Origin: Campylobacter jejuni
GTDB lineage: Bacteria > Campylobacterota > Campylobacteria > Campylobacterales > Campylobacteraceae
Direction: 5' to 3'
Assembly: GCA_014305285.1 (NCBI GenBank)
Contig: JACRSG010000007.1
Span: forward strand, 95,844-159,843
Length of the DNA stretch: 64,000 nucleotides
This document shows, piece after piece, positions 1 through 9,225 of the stretch. The notes under the pieces were generated by a model. It was given only the letters and a program-made list of their open reading frames with translations. It was not told the origin of the DNA and did not search any database. How positions within the stretch are numbered: position 1 is the first letter of the stretch; every line of letters starts with the position of its first letter. Made by a program: the position numbers and the translations under genes.

Positions 1-1
1 T

Positions 2-1786
2 TATGATATTAGCAAGAATGCTTTAAGTACTGATTTTAATTTAAATATTCCTTCTCTTGCAAAGCTTGAAAAACTTACAAAAACTAGATTAAATGGTAGT
101 TTGGGCGTGATAGGTGAAACAAGTGTTGTAAATAATGCCTTATCAAGTTTAAATGCTCAAGTTATCGGACTTGGTGGAGAGGTAAAGGCAAGTTTGAAAA
201 ATAATAAAATTTTTGCAGATATTAATGAAGCAAGTTTGGAAAAATTATTAGCTCTTGCAGGATATGGAGCTTTAGTTTCTGGAAATTTAAATGCTAAACT
301 TTTAAACGCGGATTTGGATTTTTCTAATTTCGATCTTGAAGCAAAAATAAACAATGCAAAGATTAACACCAATGAGCTTAAAAAAATTGCTAAAATAGAA
401 CTTCCAAATACAATTTTTAGTCTTGATGCTAAAGCAAATGCAAAAAATAGCAATATTTCTTACAATGCTTTACTTGCTTCAAATTTACTTAATATCAAAA
501 AACTTCAAGGAACTTATAATTTAAAAAATAGCGAGTTAAATACAGATTTAAATGCTTTTATCGATGATTTGTCTCAGTTTAGTGCTATAGCAGGACAAAA
601 ATTACAAGGTAAGGCAGATCTTAATGCAAAAGCTCATATTATAGGTACTCAAATACAAAATTTAAATGCAAATGCAAATTTGGCAGATGGCGTAATCAAA
701 GCTGATTCAAATGGTAAAAAACTTGATTTGAACATTGATAAACTTGATTTATCTAAACTTTTTATTATAACAGGTATGCCAAATTATGCCAGCGGGGTTG
801 TTAATGCAAAAGTTAATTTAGATAATATTGATTTTAACAACCTTAATGGTAAAGCAAATTTAGAGGCTAAAGGCATTTTAAATGCTGCAACTTTAAGTAA
901 AATTTTAAATAAAAATTTTCCAAACAATACAAGTTATGATTTAAATACTAAAATTAATTTCAAAAACAATATCGCTCAATTTGATTCTGTTTTAAATTCA
1001 TCTTTGGCTGATCTTACAAAACTACAAGGAAGTTTTGATATAAGTAAGATGCTTTTAAATTCGGATTTTAATTTAAAGATAAATGATTTTTCAAAACTAG
1101 GCTTTTTGTTAGATAGAAAACTTAAGGGCAAGGCAGAATTTAATGGAAAGGTAGGTTTTGATAAGAGTTTAAATTTTGTTGCAAATAGTCCAAATTTATT
1201 TGAAGGAAAACTTCAAAGTACACTTAAAGATAATCTTTTACTTGTTCAGTTAAACGGAGTGGATTTAAGTAGTCTAGCTCAAGGTTTAGATTTTATGGAT
1301 ATTTATCAAGGTAAGGCGGACATGAAGGCAAATTACAATCTTTTAAGCGAAGAAGGCGAGGTTAATTTGGACATGAAAGAGGGTAAATTAAAACCAAATC
1401 TTATTACCAATGCTTTAAAAATTTTAACATTAAAAGATATTACAGATGATGTTTATCGTACTGCTAATGCTAAAGCTTTGATTAAAAAAGAAAATATCAA
1501 GCTTGATCTTAATATGCAAGCAGATCGTTCTTATATTTTAGTACAATCAGGAGCTTTAAATTCTAAAAGTGGAGCTTTAAATTTGCCTTTTGATATTAAA
1601 CTCGATAGAGCTAATTTTAAAGGAAGTATTACAGGAACTACAGAAAATCCTAAAGTAAATTTAAATGCAGGAAGTGTTTTAAATTCTATTAAAAATGTAG
1701 TAGGTGGCGGCGTGAGTGATGGTGCTAAAAATACAGGCAATAAAGTGGATAAAGCGGTGAATAAATTATTAAATAAGATTTTCTAA
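2..1786 (+). CDS. AsmA-like envelope protein, 3' part only
   Basis: The gene is cut by the left window edge; the frame is open from base 2, so the true start lies outside. The visible product (about 594 residues) is rich in Asn, Leu and Lys and made of repeated beta-strand-like stretches of the type 'LNAKLLNADLDF' and 'LKGKAEFNGKVGF', the pattern seen in AsmA/TamB-type periplasmic proteins that span or line the envelope. The last 100 residues hold the AsmA C-terminal pattern of low-complexity beta segments followed by a Gly/Lys-rich tail. It corresponds by position to Cj1219c. The family is associated with lipid transport or outer-membrane assembly, but the substrate of this protein is unknown. 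ribE follows after 8 bases. Confidence 0.7.
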   Translation, partial: YDISKNALSTDFNLNIPSLAKLEKLTKTRLNGSLGVIGETSVVNNALSSLNAQVIGLGGEVKASLKNNKIFADINEASLEKLLALAGYGALVSGNLNAKLLNADLDFSNFDLEAKINNAKINTNELKKIAKIELPNTIFSLDAKANAKNSNISYNALLASNLLNIKKLQGTYNLKNSELNTDLNAFIDDLSQFSAIAGQKLQGKADLNAKAHIIGTQIQNLNANANLADGVIKADSNGKKLDLNIDKLDLSKLFIITGMPNYASGVVNAKVNLDNIDFNNLNGKANLEAKGILNAATLSKILNKNFPNNTSYDLNTKINFKNNIAQFDSVLNSSLADLTKLQGSFDISKMLLNSDFNLKINDFSKLGFLLDRKLKGKAEFNGKVGFDKSLNFVANSPNLFEGKLQSTLKDNLLLVQLNGVDLSSLAQGLDFMDIYQGKADMKANYNLLSEEGEVNLDMKEGKLKPNLITNALKILTLKDITDDVYRTANAKALIKKENIKLDLNMQADRSYILVQSGALNSKSGALNLPFDIKLDRANFKGSITGTTENPKVNLNAGSVLNSIKNVVGGGVSDGAKNTGNKVDKAVNKLLNKIF

Positions 1787-1794
1787 GGTAAAAA

Positions 1795-2406
1795 ATGTTT
1801 AATGGACTCATAAGAGAAATTGCTAAAGTTCAATCTTATCAAAACAATACTTTAAGTTTAACAGCTAAGCATCGTCCAAATCTTGGCGATAGTATAGCTG
1901 TAAATGGAGCTTGTTTGAGTGTGACAAAACTTTATGAGGGAGGCTTTGAAGTGGAACTTTCTCGCGAAAGTCGCACTCATATAGCTATAGAGAATTTAAA
2001 AGATAAAGTTCATATAGAACCTGCTTTAAGATATGGCGATAGAATCGATGGACATTTGATGCAAGGGCATATTGATTTTATTGGTATACTTGAAAAGATT
2101 CAAAAGGATGAAAATGGAGTGGATTTTCATATAACTTTACCTAAAGAAGCTATGAAATTTATGGCAGAAAAAGGAAGTATAGCTGTTGATGGGGTAAGCC
2201 TTACTATCAATGAAATTTTAAAAAATGGTATTAGGCTTACTATTATTCCTATTACTTTTAAAGAAACGCTTTTTAAGGACTATCAAGTAGGTAGAAAAAT
2301 AAATATAGAAAGCGATTTGCTTGCTCGTTATATTTATGCACAATTACAAGGTAAAAACAAAGGATTATCATGGGAAGAAGTGGAAAGAATTTCTTATCTT
2401 TATTAG
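1795..2406 (+). CDS. ribE: Riboflavin synthase, alpha chain
   Basis: It joins two 6,7-dimethyl-8-ribityllumazine molecules to give riboflavin and a pyrimidinedione. The 203-residue protein has the two tandem lumazine-binding barrels of the family: it opens with MFNGLIREI, has the first-repeat motif GDSIAVNGACLSV at about 31-43, and the matching second-repeat motif KGSIAVDGVSLTI at about 126-138. Length is normal. It lies 8 bases after the AsmA-like gene and overlaps the next gene by 37 bases, so the three are probably co-transcribed. Confidence 0.95.
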   Translation: MFNGLIREIAKVQSYQNNTLSLTAKHRPNLGDSIAVNGACLSVTKLYEGGFEVELSRESRTHIAIENLKDKVHIEPALRYGDRIDGHLMQGHIDFIGILEKIQKDENGVDFHITLPKEAMKFMAEKGSIAVDGVSLTINEILKNGIRLTIIPITFKETLFKDYQVGRKINIESDLLARYIYAQLQGKNKGLSWEEVERISYLY

Positions 2407-3050
2407 AAAATGATAAAGTCGGTATTTTTTGTGCTTTTGATAAGGATTATAATGTTTTTAGGGCTAAAATTCATAATGAGAATTTATTTTCTCATTTAGG
2501 TTTTAAAGATATTGAAAAATGTGTTTTTATGGATCAAATTCACTCTTATAAAGTTATCATTTATGATGAAAATTTAAAAAATCTTAGCTGTGATGGGCTT
2601 ATAAGCAGGGAAAAAAATATTGCCCTTTGTGTTTTAAGTGCGGATTGTTTGCCTTTGATTTTATATCATGAAAGTGGCATTATAGCAGCTTTGCATTCTG
2701 GTAGAAAAGGAAGCTTTGAAAATATCCTAAAAGAATGCGTTGATCAAATTGCTATACAAAATCCATATTTAGACAAGATGAAATTTCATCTTTTTATTTT
2801 ACCTGGAATTTGTGCTAAAAATTATGAAATAGATGGAGAAATTTTAGAATTTGCTAAAAAAGAATTTAAAGAATTTGTTCAAGATAATAAACTTGATTTA
2901 AAAGCCTTGGTAAAATTTCAAGCTCAAAATTTAGGCATTGAAAATATTAAAGATTGTGGAATTTGTAGTTTTGATGATGAGAGGTTTTTTTCTTATCGTC
3001 GCGATAAAACGCCTAAGCGTTTTGTGAGCGCGGTTTATTTAAAGGATTAA
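2370..3050 (+). CDS. PgeF/YfiH-type multicopper-oxidase-like (laccase domain) protein
   Basis: Belongs to the YlmD/YfiH family, whose members act as purine nucleoside phosphorylase/adenosine deaminase or peptidoglycan-editing factor. The metal-site pattern is visible: QIHS near 56-59 (His58), SADCLPL (Cys93) and ALHSGRKG (His109), the last replacing the usual HAGWRG. The C-terminal CGICSFDDERFFSYRRDK is also family-typical. 226 residues. The start is the ATG at 2370, with AAAGGA six bases upstream, although this lies 37 bases inside ribE in another frame. The exact substrate cannot be read from sequence. Confidence 0.85.
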   Translation: MGRSGKNFLSLLENDKVGIFCAFDKDYNVFRAKIHNENLFSHLGFKDIEKCVFMDQIHSYKVIIYDENLKNLSCDGLISREKNIALCVLSADCLPLILYHESGIIAALHSGRKGSFENILKECVDQIAIQNPYLDKMKFHLFILPGICAKNYEIDGEILEFAKKEFKEFVQDNKLDLKALVKFQAQNLGIENIKDCGICSFDDERFFSYRRDKTPKRFVSAVYLKD

Positions 3051-3051
3051 A

Positions 3052-3255
3052 ATGTATGAAAGAAAAGATTTAAGAGTGTTAAAAATCATTCAAAAAGCTA
3101 GAGAATTTGGGGATGGGGATTTGTTAAATGAAGCCTTGGTGAAACAATTGATTGATGCAGATTTTTATGAAATTAATGAAAAAGAAAAAGAAGAGCTTGC
3201 AACTCTTCTAAATTCTTTAATCAATGCAAAAGATAAAGCGTTGTTGAGTAATTAA
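3052..3255 (+). CDS. Small conserved hypothetical protein
   Basis: 67 residues, charged and predicted helical, no signal peptide or membrane segment. It starts one base after the stop of the PgeF-like gene and ends converging on the M23 peptidase gene with a 4-base overlap. It matches the position of Cj1216c. I recognise no domain; the tight coupling to the upstream gene and clean reading frame support a real gene. Confidence 0.65.
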   Translation: MYERKDLRVLKIIQKAREFGDGDLLNEALVKQLIDADFYEINEKEKEELATLLNSLINAKDKALLSN

Positions 3256-4412
3256 AATTCTATATAGTTTTCAAAATCTTCTTCTTTTGGGGGATTAGGT
3301 TGATTCGAGGCTAGGGCTTCTTTAACAACCTGCTCGTATCCAGCTATGATATGTTTAAAATTCTCTTTTGCTTTTCCACTAAGTTCTGATTTGGCGATTT
3401 TTACAACAGATGCAGGATTTATAGCTTTATTGTTTAAATATACTCCAAAATGCAAATGAGGGCCTGTGCTCATACCTGTTGAACCAACGTATGCAATTAC
3501 TTGCCCTTGATTTACCTTTTGTCCATTTTTAATCTTTGCAAAACGACTAAGATGAGCATATAAAGTCATATAGCCTGAGTCATGCTTGATTTGAATTACA
3601 TTTCCATAACCACCCTTTGTGCCTATAAAGGTTACTACTCCTTTGCCAGCACTTTTCACAGGAGTTCCAGTAGGTGCAGCATAGTCGATACCAAGATGGG
3701 CACGATAGCGTTTTAATATAGGATGATATCTTGCTGTTGTAAAAGGAGAGGAAATTCTAGTGTAATTCACAGGTTTTGTAAGTAAAAAAGATTCTAATTC
3801 TTTGCCATCGCGATCATAGAATATATCATTATAAGAAAAGATTTCTCTTGCACTTTTATTAATTTCTACCATTGCCATTTTTATATTTATATCACCCCAA
3901 AGTTTACCCATGCGCCTTTTTTGTTCATAATATAGGGTTACTTCATCGCCTTTTTGGATATTGCGAAAATTTATACTTCCTCGAAAAGCACGAACCATAG
4001 CACGAGCTAAAGTACTGCTACCACTTTCTTCATAGACATCTTGATAGGCAGAGCTTTTAATGGTTAAATGTAAAATTCTGTCTTCTTTTTGATAAGATAC
4101 AGGAGTAAAAGCAAGAGTGTATTGTCCATCTTTATCTTTATAAATATGAATTTGTAAATCATCGCTAATTGGAATTAAAACTTGTTCTATATTGTTATTT
4201 TCATCTTTTAAAACTTGATATTTTATTTTGTAGGCTATGTCAGAAGCAAGTTCTTGATCTTCTCTATCAAGTCCATAATAAAGTGACATAGGTATGGAAT
4301 TTCTTTGTAAGAATTTAAGCAAGGTATCTCCATTATCCCAAGTTAGCTCTTCAATACTTAAAGCTGCAAAACTTTGAACAATAAAAATAAATAAAAGTAA
4401 TAATTTTTTCAT
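3252..4412 (-). CDS. M23-family peptidoglycan DD-endopeptidase, Csd3-like
   Basis: A 386-residue exported zinc peptidase. The N-terminus MKKLLLLFIFIVQSFA is a signal peptide cleaved near residue 17. Residues 20-90 (WDNGDTLLKFLQRNSIP...) resemble the inhibitory domain of Helicobacter Csd3. The catalytic LytM domain is C-terminal: HLGIDY near 239-244 gives the HxxxD zinc ligands, and GPHLHFGV near 318-325 gives the HxH motif. Such enzymes trim peptide crosslinks in the wall and help set helical cell shape in this group. Residues after 335 form a Lys/Glu-rich tail. It is divergent from the PgbA-like gene and corresponds to Cj1215. Confidence 0.88.
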   Translation of the reverse strand: MKKLLLLFIFIVQSFAALSIEELTWDNGDTLLKFLQRNSIPMSLYYGLDREDQELASDIAYKIKYQVLKDENNNIEQVLIPISDDLQIHIYKDKDGQYTLAFTPVSYQKEDRILHLTIKSSAYQDVYEESGSSTLARAMVRAFRGSINFRNIQKGDEVTLYYEQKRRMGKLWGDINIKMAMVEINKSAREIFSYNDIFYDRDGKELESFLLTKPVNYTRISSPFTTARYHPILKRYRAHLGIDYAAPTGTPVKSAGKGVVTFIGTKGGYGNVIQIKHDSGYMTLYAHLSRFAKIKNGQKVNQGQVIAYVGSTGMSTGPHLHFGVYLNNKAINPASVVKIAKSELSGKAKENFKHIIAGYEQVVKEALASNQPNPPKEEDFENYIEF

Positions 4413-4500
4413 GAGATAACCTTAATTTTTAAAAGAATTTTAAAATTTTGAAAGCTATATTTTACTTTATTTTTCTTACAATTGCTTAACAAAAAAGGAT

Positions 4501-4506
4501 TATAAT
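4501..4506 (+). promoter_or_regulatory. -10 element upstream of the PgbA-like gene
   Basis: TATAAT in the divergent region between the M23 peptidase and the PgbA-like gene, preceded by A/T-rich tracts and no convincing -35, as is usual for the Campylobacter vegetative sigma factor. It predicts a start of transcription near 4513 and a leader of about 24 bases containing AAGGAG. Confidence 0.55.
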
Positions 4507-4536
4507 TCTATAAATTTTTATTTTTAAGGAGTAAAT

Positions 4537-5262
4537 TTGTTTAAAACTATAATGTGTTTTTTAGCTTTAAACCTTAGCCTCTTTGCGGTTGGATTTGATT
4601 TAAAACCTATAAAAAGTGAACTTGTAAAAGTTGATGATATTTATGGTTATATTAAAGATAGTGATGATATAAAACTTTATTCAAGTGGCGTAGTAATGCA
4701 GCATTTTAGCAATTCGCAAAGTATCATCGCTAGAGCAAGTGTTATAGATAAAAAAGATGGTTTGGCAAAATTAGAATTTAGTGTTTTTTCAGCTCTTAAG
4801 CAAGATGCTTTGCCTTTACCAAATGCTTTACCTAAGGTAGGTGATGAGGTTGTTTTAAATTTTCTTTATGATAGAGGATTGGTAATTGCTCCTGATGAAC
4901 AAACTTATAATGAACTTGTTAGAGAATTTCCGCAGATATATTTTACCCATATTGATATTTTTGGAGCACAATTAATTAGAACGGCTACTCTTTCTCCTAA
5001 GCGTTCAGATTTTAGGCAATTTTGTGATGATAATGCGATTGGTATTTTGGTTGTGGCTTTGGAAAATCATGCAGAAGTTATGGATTGTCAAGATTTTAAT
5101 AAGCTTTATGAAGTGCCTATAAGCAAGCCAACTAGCGTTCAGGTTCCTTTTTATTCTCGTATAGGCGGATATAAAAGTAATTTTTTTGATTTTAACTCTC
5201 AAGAAATAGGAAATTATTATAGATATTATGATGCTTTGATCCATCTTCCTAAGGTGCAATAA
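4537..5262 (+). CDS. Exported protein with PgbA-type N-terminal domain
   Basis: 241 residues. The start is a TTG, chosen because AAGGAG lies at 4526-4531 and because it gives an intact signal peptide (MFKTIMCFLALNLSLFA). The mature part resembles the N-terminal domain of Helicobacter plasminogen-binding protein PgbA, a family present as a short single-domain protein in Campylobacter; I recognise this from overall pattern (for example IDIFGAQLIRT and IGGYKSNFFDF), not from a catalytic motif. Plasminogen binding is not shown by the sequence. It ends 2 bases before glcD and corresponds to Cj1214c. Confidence 0.7.
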   Translation: MFKTIMCFLALNLSLFAVGFDLKPIKSELVKVDDIYGYIKDSDDIKLYSSGVVMQHFSNSQSIIARASVIDKKDGLAKLEFSVFSALKQDALPLPNALPKVGDEVVLNFLYDRGLVIAPDEQTYNELVREFPQIYFTHIDIFGAQLIRTATLSPKRSDFRQFCDDNAIGILVVALENHAEVMDCQDFNKLYEVPISKPTSVQVPFYSRIGGYKSNFFDFNSQEIGNYYRYYDALIHLPKVQ

Positions 5263-5264
5263 AC

Positions 5265-6647
5265 ATGAAAAAAGAATTTGAACAATATTTTAAACGATTT
5301 TTAGGAGAAGAAAACGCTTATTTTGATGAAATTCATAAAAGAGCTTATAGTTATGATGCAACAAAAAAGCATTATTTACCCGATGGGGTGCTTTTTCCAA
5401 GAAATGAAGAAGATATTGCTCAAATTTTAAAATTTTGTAATGAAAATAATATCATAGTCATACCGCGAGGTTCGGGATCTGGTTTTACAGGAGGAGCTTT
5501 AGCTGTTAATGGCGGAGTGGTACTTGCTTTTGAAAAGCATATGAATAAAATTTTAGAAATTGATCTTGAAAATTTAGTGACTGTTGTGCAACCTGGGGTT
5601 ATCAATATACATTTACAAAAAGAAGCAGCCAAATACGGGCTTTTTTATCCACCTGACCCTGCTAGTATGGAGTATTCTAGCTTAGGGGGGAATGTAAGTG
5701 AAAATGCTGGGGGTATGAGAGCTGCAAAATATGGCATTACAAAAGATTATGTGATGGCTTTAAGGGCTGTTTTGCCTAGTGGAGAAATCATTCGCGCAGG
5801 AAAACGTACGATCAAAGATGTAGCGGGTTATAATTTGGCAGGAATTTTAATCGCTAGTGAAGGTTCTTTAGCGGTTTTAAGTGAGCTTACTTTAAAATTA
5901 ATACCTTTGCCTAAATTCAAAAAAACTGCTTTTGCTATTTTTCCAAGTGTAAAAAGTGCTATGAATGCGGTTTATAAAAGTCTTGCTAGTGGTGTAAGTC
6001 CTGTGTCTATGGAATTTTTAGATAATCTTAGTATTAGAGCGGTTGAGAGTAAATCTAACAAAGGTTTGCCTATAGAAGCGGGTGCTATTTTGATAGCTGA
6101 TGTGGATGGTAATGTTAAAGAGGCTATTGATGAGGATTTAAGAAATTTAGAATATTATTTTTTAGAAGCTGGGGCTAGTGAATTTAAAATAGCAAAAGAT
6201 GAACAAGAAGCCGCGGATATTTGGTTTGCTAGAAGAAATTGTTCTCAAAGCATTGCCATGTATGGAACTTTAAAACTTAATGAAGATATTACAGTTCCGC
6301 GTTCTAAGTTGCCCGCTTTGCTTGAAGGTATAGATGAAATTGCTAAAAAATATGGTTTTAAAATTCCTTGTTTTGGTCACACAGGGGATGGAAATGTGCA
6401 TACTAATGTTATGATTCCTGATAAAAATGATAAAGAACAAGTGAAAAAAGGTTATGAAGCTGTGGAAGAGATTTTTAAATTAACAGTGAAGCTTGGAGGA
6501 ACTCTAAGTGGAGAGCATGGTATCGGACTTTCTAAGGCACCTTTTATGAATTTAGCTTTTTCTGAAGCCGAAATGAATTTAATGAGAAATATTAAAAAAG
6601 CTTTTGATCCAAATAATATACTAAATCCTTTTAAAATGGGACTTTAG
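5265..6647 (+). CDS. glcD: FAD-linked 2-hydroxyacid oxidase, GlcD family
   Basis: 460 residues. The PCMH-type FAD domain is clear: PRGSGSGFTGGA near 67-78, PPDPASMEYSSLGGNVSENAGG near 129-150 and AKYGITKDYV after it. The C-terminal substrate domain has HTGDGNVHTNV near 371-381 and SGEHGIG near 415-421. The family oxidises glycolate or D-lactate and passes electrons to the chain. No glcE or glcF is adjacent, so the subunit composition and true substrate are open. Corresponds to Cj1213c. Confidence 0.85.
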   Translation: MKKEFEQYFKRFLGEENAYFDEIHKRAYSYDATKKHYLPDGVLFPRNEEDIAQILKFCNENNIIVIPRGSGSGFTGGALAVNGGVVLAFEKHMNKILEIDLENLVTVVQPGVINIHLQKEAAKYGLFYPPDPASMEYSSLGGNVSENAGGMRAAKYGITKDYVMALRAVLPSGEIIRAGKRTIKDVAGYNLAGILIASEGSLAVLSELTLKLIPLPKFKKTAFAIFPSVKSAMNAVYKSLASGVSPVSMEFLDNLSIRAVESKSNKGLPIEAGAILIADVDGNVKEAIDEDLRNLEYYFLEAGASEFKIAKDEQEAADIWFARRNCSQSIAMYGTLKLNEDITVPRSKLPALLEGIDEIAKKYGFKIPCFGHTGDGNVHTNVMIPDKNDKEQVKKGYEAVEEIFKLTVKLGGTLSGEHGIGLSKAPFMNLAFSEAEMNLMRNIKKAFDPNNILNPFKMGL

Positions 6648-6650
6648 AAG

Positions 6651-7457
6651 GTGAAAAAAATTTTTACTATTTTGCTCAATTTGCGTGATAAGGAAATTTT
6701 AAATTATGCGGCAGCACTTAGTTTTTATACTATATTATCTTTAATACCTATTTTATTTGTATGTTTTTCTGTTTTTACGCAAATTTCTAGTTTTAAAGCT
6801 TATTATGAAAAGGCTAAGCAAGTAATTTTTGCTTTTTTGATACCAACACAACAAGATGTTGTTGCTACTTATATTGACACTTTTTTAAAAAACAGTGTAA
6901 ATTTGGGTATTGTAGGTCTTATTGCTATGGCATTCACTTCTTTAGCTTTTTTTTCAGGTTATGATTTTGTAATCAATCGCATTATTAAAAATGAGCCTAA
7001 AGGGCTTTGGCAAAGTATTAGCTCTTATTGGACTCTTTTGACTCTTGTTCCTTTGGGACTTGGACTTAGTTTTTATATTTCAGGTTTTATCCAACAAACT
7101 TTAGATGATTATAAAATAGGGTTTAATTTTTTTGAAATTTTACCTTTTGTAATTATTTGGGGTTTATTTTTTATATCTTATTCAAGTTCTGTTCATAACG
7201 GAACTCTTAAAAGTTTAGCTTTGGTATCTTTTGGAGCAGGTACTATTTGGTATATAGGAAAAAATTTATTTGTATATTATGTAGTATATAATAAAACATA
7301 TGCTAGTGTTTATGGATCTTTTTCTACTATTTTATTCTTTTTTATTTGGATTTATATTTCCTGGATTATTTATCTTTTTGGGCTTAAACTTTATTATTTT
7401 CTAAATCATAATCACAATGAAGGGAATAAAATTCGCAAAAATACAAAGAAAAGCTAG
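6651..7457 (+). CDS. YihY/BrkB-family inner-membrane protein (historically 'Rbn')
   Basis: 268 residues with a GTG start three bases after glcD. It begins with a cytoplasmic helix and the family signature ALSFYTILSLIPILF at about 23-37, followed by about six membrane spans. The old name ribonuclease BN is known to be wrong for this family; members are membrane proteins of uncertain, perhaps transport, role. The last 57 bases overlap the end of the convergent comEC-like gene. Confidence 0.82.
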   Translation: MKKIFTILLNLRDKEILNYAAALSFYTILSLIPILFVCFSVFTQISSFKAYYEKAKQVIFAFLIPTQQDVVATYIDTFLKNSVNLGIVGLIAMAFTSLAFFSGYDFVINRIIKNEPKGLWQSISSYWTLLTLVPLGLGLSFYISGFIQQTLDDYKIGFNFFEILPFVIIWGLFFISYSSSVHNGTLKSLALVSFGAGTIWYIGKNLFVYYVVYNKTYASVYGSFSTILFFFIWIYISWIIYLFGLKLYYFLNHNHNEGNKIRKNTKKS

Positions 7458-8660
7458 ATATTTAAATCGCACAGAGATTAAAGAAGCGATAAGATAGCTT
7501 ATAAAAATCCAAAATGGAATATTGATATTGGTTCCATAAATTTTAAATTTAAAAAATTCATCTAAGATAAAATTGAGTAAATCTCCATAGTTTATAAGAT
7601 GCAAAAATAATATTAAAGGATAAAATACTACAAAAATTGCACTTAAAACAATACCTAAAATTTGTTGGTAGCTTATAAGTGGAAAAAAATAAAGTACAGG
7701 TAAAACCATAGCAAAAAAAGTCCAAATATTAAGCAAAATAATATTTATAAGATTATTAAATTTATTTGCAAAATGATGCATATATAAAAAAATATAAAAA
7801 ACACCTAAAATAGAAAATAAAAATCCAATACTAAATAAAAGTCTAGGATAAAGAGAAATGCACAATAAAATGCTACAAAAAAGTGTAAAGAAATTAATAA
7901 TTTTTATATTTTTACACAATAGATAAAAAACCCAAAAAGCCATAATTAAAGAGCGCACAAAAGAAGGAACAAATCCTATTAAATAAGTATAAACTAAAAG
8001 TAGTGTAAAAATTAAAATACTTAAATCTAAACGTAAATTTCTATAAGGAAAATATTTTTTTTGGAAAAAACTATAAATTGGAGCTAAAATAAAGAAAATT
8101 AAACTAAAAAGCAAGCCTATGTGATAACCGCTAATTGCTATAAGGTGTGCTATGCCGTAGTAATTTACATCATTTCTAAGCTCTAAAGATATAGGTAATG
8201 CAAAAAATAAAGCACCATAAAATTCTTTAATTTTTTCATTTTTATGTTGATTTAAGAAGTAAGATATAATGGGATTGTATTCTTTTTCTTTTAATTTTTC
8301 AAAATCATAAGCAGGCACATAAAAACTTTTACTCAGATAGTCTTTAAAGTTAATATTATGGGTGATAATTCTAAGGCTTAAAAGTTGATTCTTGCTTAAA
8401 TTTAGATCCTTAAAACTTGTAGTATAAAAAGTAAAGTTCTTAGTTTGCAGCTTTAAAATCCAGTATTTTTTATTTTTTTTATTATATTTTGCGTATTGGT
8501 GTGTTAATAGAGCATTATCTATAAAGTAATGTTTTTGGTTTTTAAAGTTTAAAAAATTATTATATTCTAAAAGGATGTTGAAAATAAAAATAATAACAAC
8601 AGATAAAAATAAATAATGAAATTCTCTAAAAGAGTAAAAAAAAGAATTCCATAGAGACAT
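7401..8660 (-). CDS. ComEC/Rec2-type DNA uptake channel protein
   Basis: A polytopic membrane protein of about 419 residues with the ComEC signature AHLIAISGYHIGLLFSL in its middle, followed by several hydrophobic spans, which fits the channel part of the competence protein. It lacks the C-terminal metallo-beta-lactamase domain found in longer ComEC proteins. I start it at the ATG at 8660, which overlaps the stop of the DedA gene (TAATG); an in-frame TTG at 8693 would add 11 residues but has no good ribosome site. Natural transformation is standard in C. jejuni. Corresponds to Cj1211. Confidence 0.85.
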   Translation of the reverse strand: MSLWNSFFYSFREFHYLFLSVVIIFIFNILLEYNNFLNFKNQKHYFIDNALLTHQYAKYNKKNKKYWILKLQTKNFTFYTTSFKDLNLSKNQLLSLRIITHNINFKDYLSKSFYVPAYDFEKLKEKEYNPIISYFLNQHKNEKIKEFYGALFFALPISLELRNDVNYYGIAHLIAISGYHIGLLFSLIFFILAPIYSFFQKKYFPYRNLRLDLSILIFTLLLVYTYLIGFVPSFVRSLIMAFWVFYLLCKNIKIINFFTLFCSILLCISLYPRLLFSIGFLFSILGVFYIFLYMHHFANKFNNLINIILLNIWTFFAMVLPVLYFFPLISYQQILGIVLSAIFVVFYPLILFLHLINYGDLLNFILDEFFKFKIYGTNINIPFWIFISYLIASLISVRFKYLAFLCIFANFIPFIVIMI

Positions 8661-9217
8661 TATTTTTTGGAAAATTTGCTTAAATAAAACCAAATCATTC
8701 CAGCTAAAATTAATAAAAATAAAGGAGCAGCGTAAGGATATAAACTCAGTTTATTAAAAATTGCTTCAATAACATACCCAAAAGTATAAGCAGCTAAACC
8801 TAGAACAATAGCCCATACCAAACTAGCTAGAGTATTGATAATAAAAAATTTAGGAAAATTATATTTTGCCATACCTGCAGCTATAGGAATGAAAGTTTTT
8901 AAACCATAAATAAATTTTTGAGTTACAAGCAAAATAATTCCGTGTTGTTTTATTTTGATCATGGCAAGGGCTAATTTGCGTCGGTGTTTTTTAAAATAAG
9001 GCATAATATCTTTTTTATAATATTTTCCAAGTATAAAAAGCAAAGTTGAACCTATAGTATTAGCAATAAAAGCAAGAGCAATGCAAAGACTCAGATCCAT
9101 TTTTCCTTGAGAACTTAAAACTCCTGCAGCTAAAATTCCAACCATTCCACCTCCTAAAGAGTAAAAGAATAAAACAATATAACCATATTTTATTAAAGTA
9201 TCAATCATATCCTGCAT
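8660..9217 (-). CDS. DedA/SNARE-associated family membrane protein
   Basis: 185 residues, 4-5 membrane spans. The DedA core is visible: GGGMVGILAAGVLSSQGK near the first span, then NTIGSTLLFILGKYYKKD and TQKFIYGLKTFIPIAAGMAKY, where the Arg/Lys and IPIAAG segment matches the family motif. DedA proteins are linked to membrane lipid flipping and proton-motive-force homeostasis. Two ATGs (9217 and 9208) are possible. It sits 8 bases after rny and is translationally coupled to the ComEC-like gene. Confidence 0.88.
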   Translation of the reverse strand: MQDMIDTLIKYGYIVLFFYSLGGGMVGILAAGVLSSQGKMDLSLCIALAFIANTIGSTLLFILGKYYKKDIMPYFKKHRRKLALAMIKIKQHGIILLVTQKFIYGLKTFIPIAAGMAKYNFPKFFIINTLASLVWAIVLGLAAYTFGYVIEAIFNKLSLYPYAAPLFLLILAGMIWFYLSKFSKK

Positions 9218-9225
9218 AATAAACC

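Noticed and set aside
5683..5690. Run of six G in glcD as a phase-variable tract.
   Set aside because: C. jejuni phase-variable tracts usually have eight or more G. This run is short and encodes the conserved LGGN of the FAD domain.
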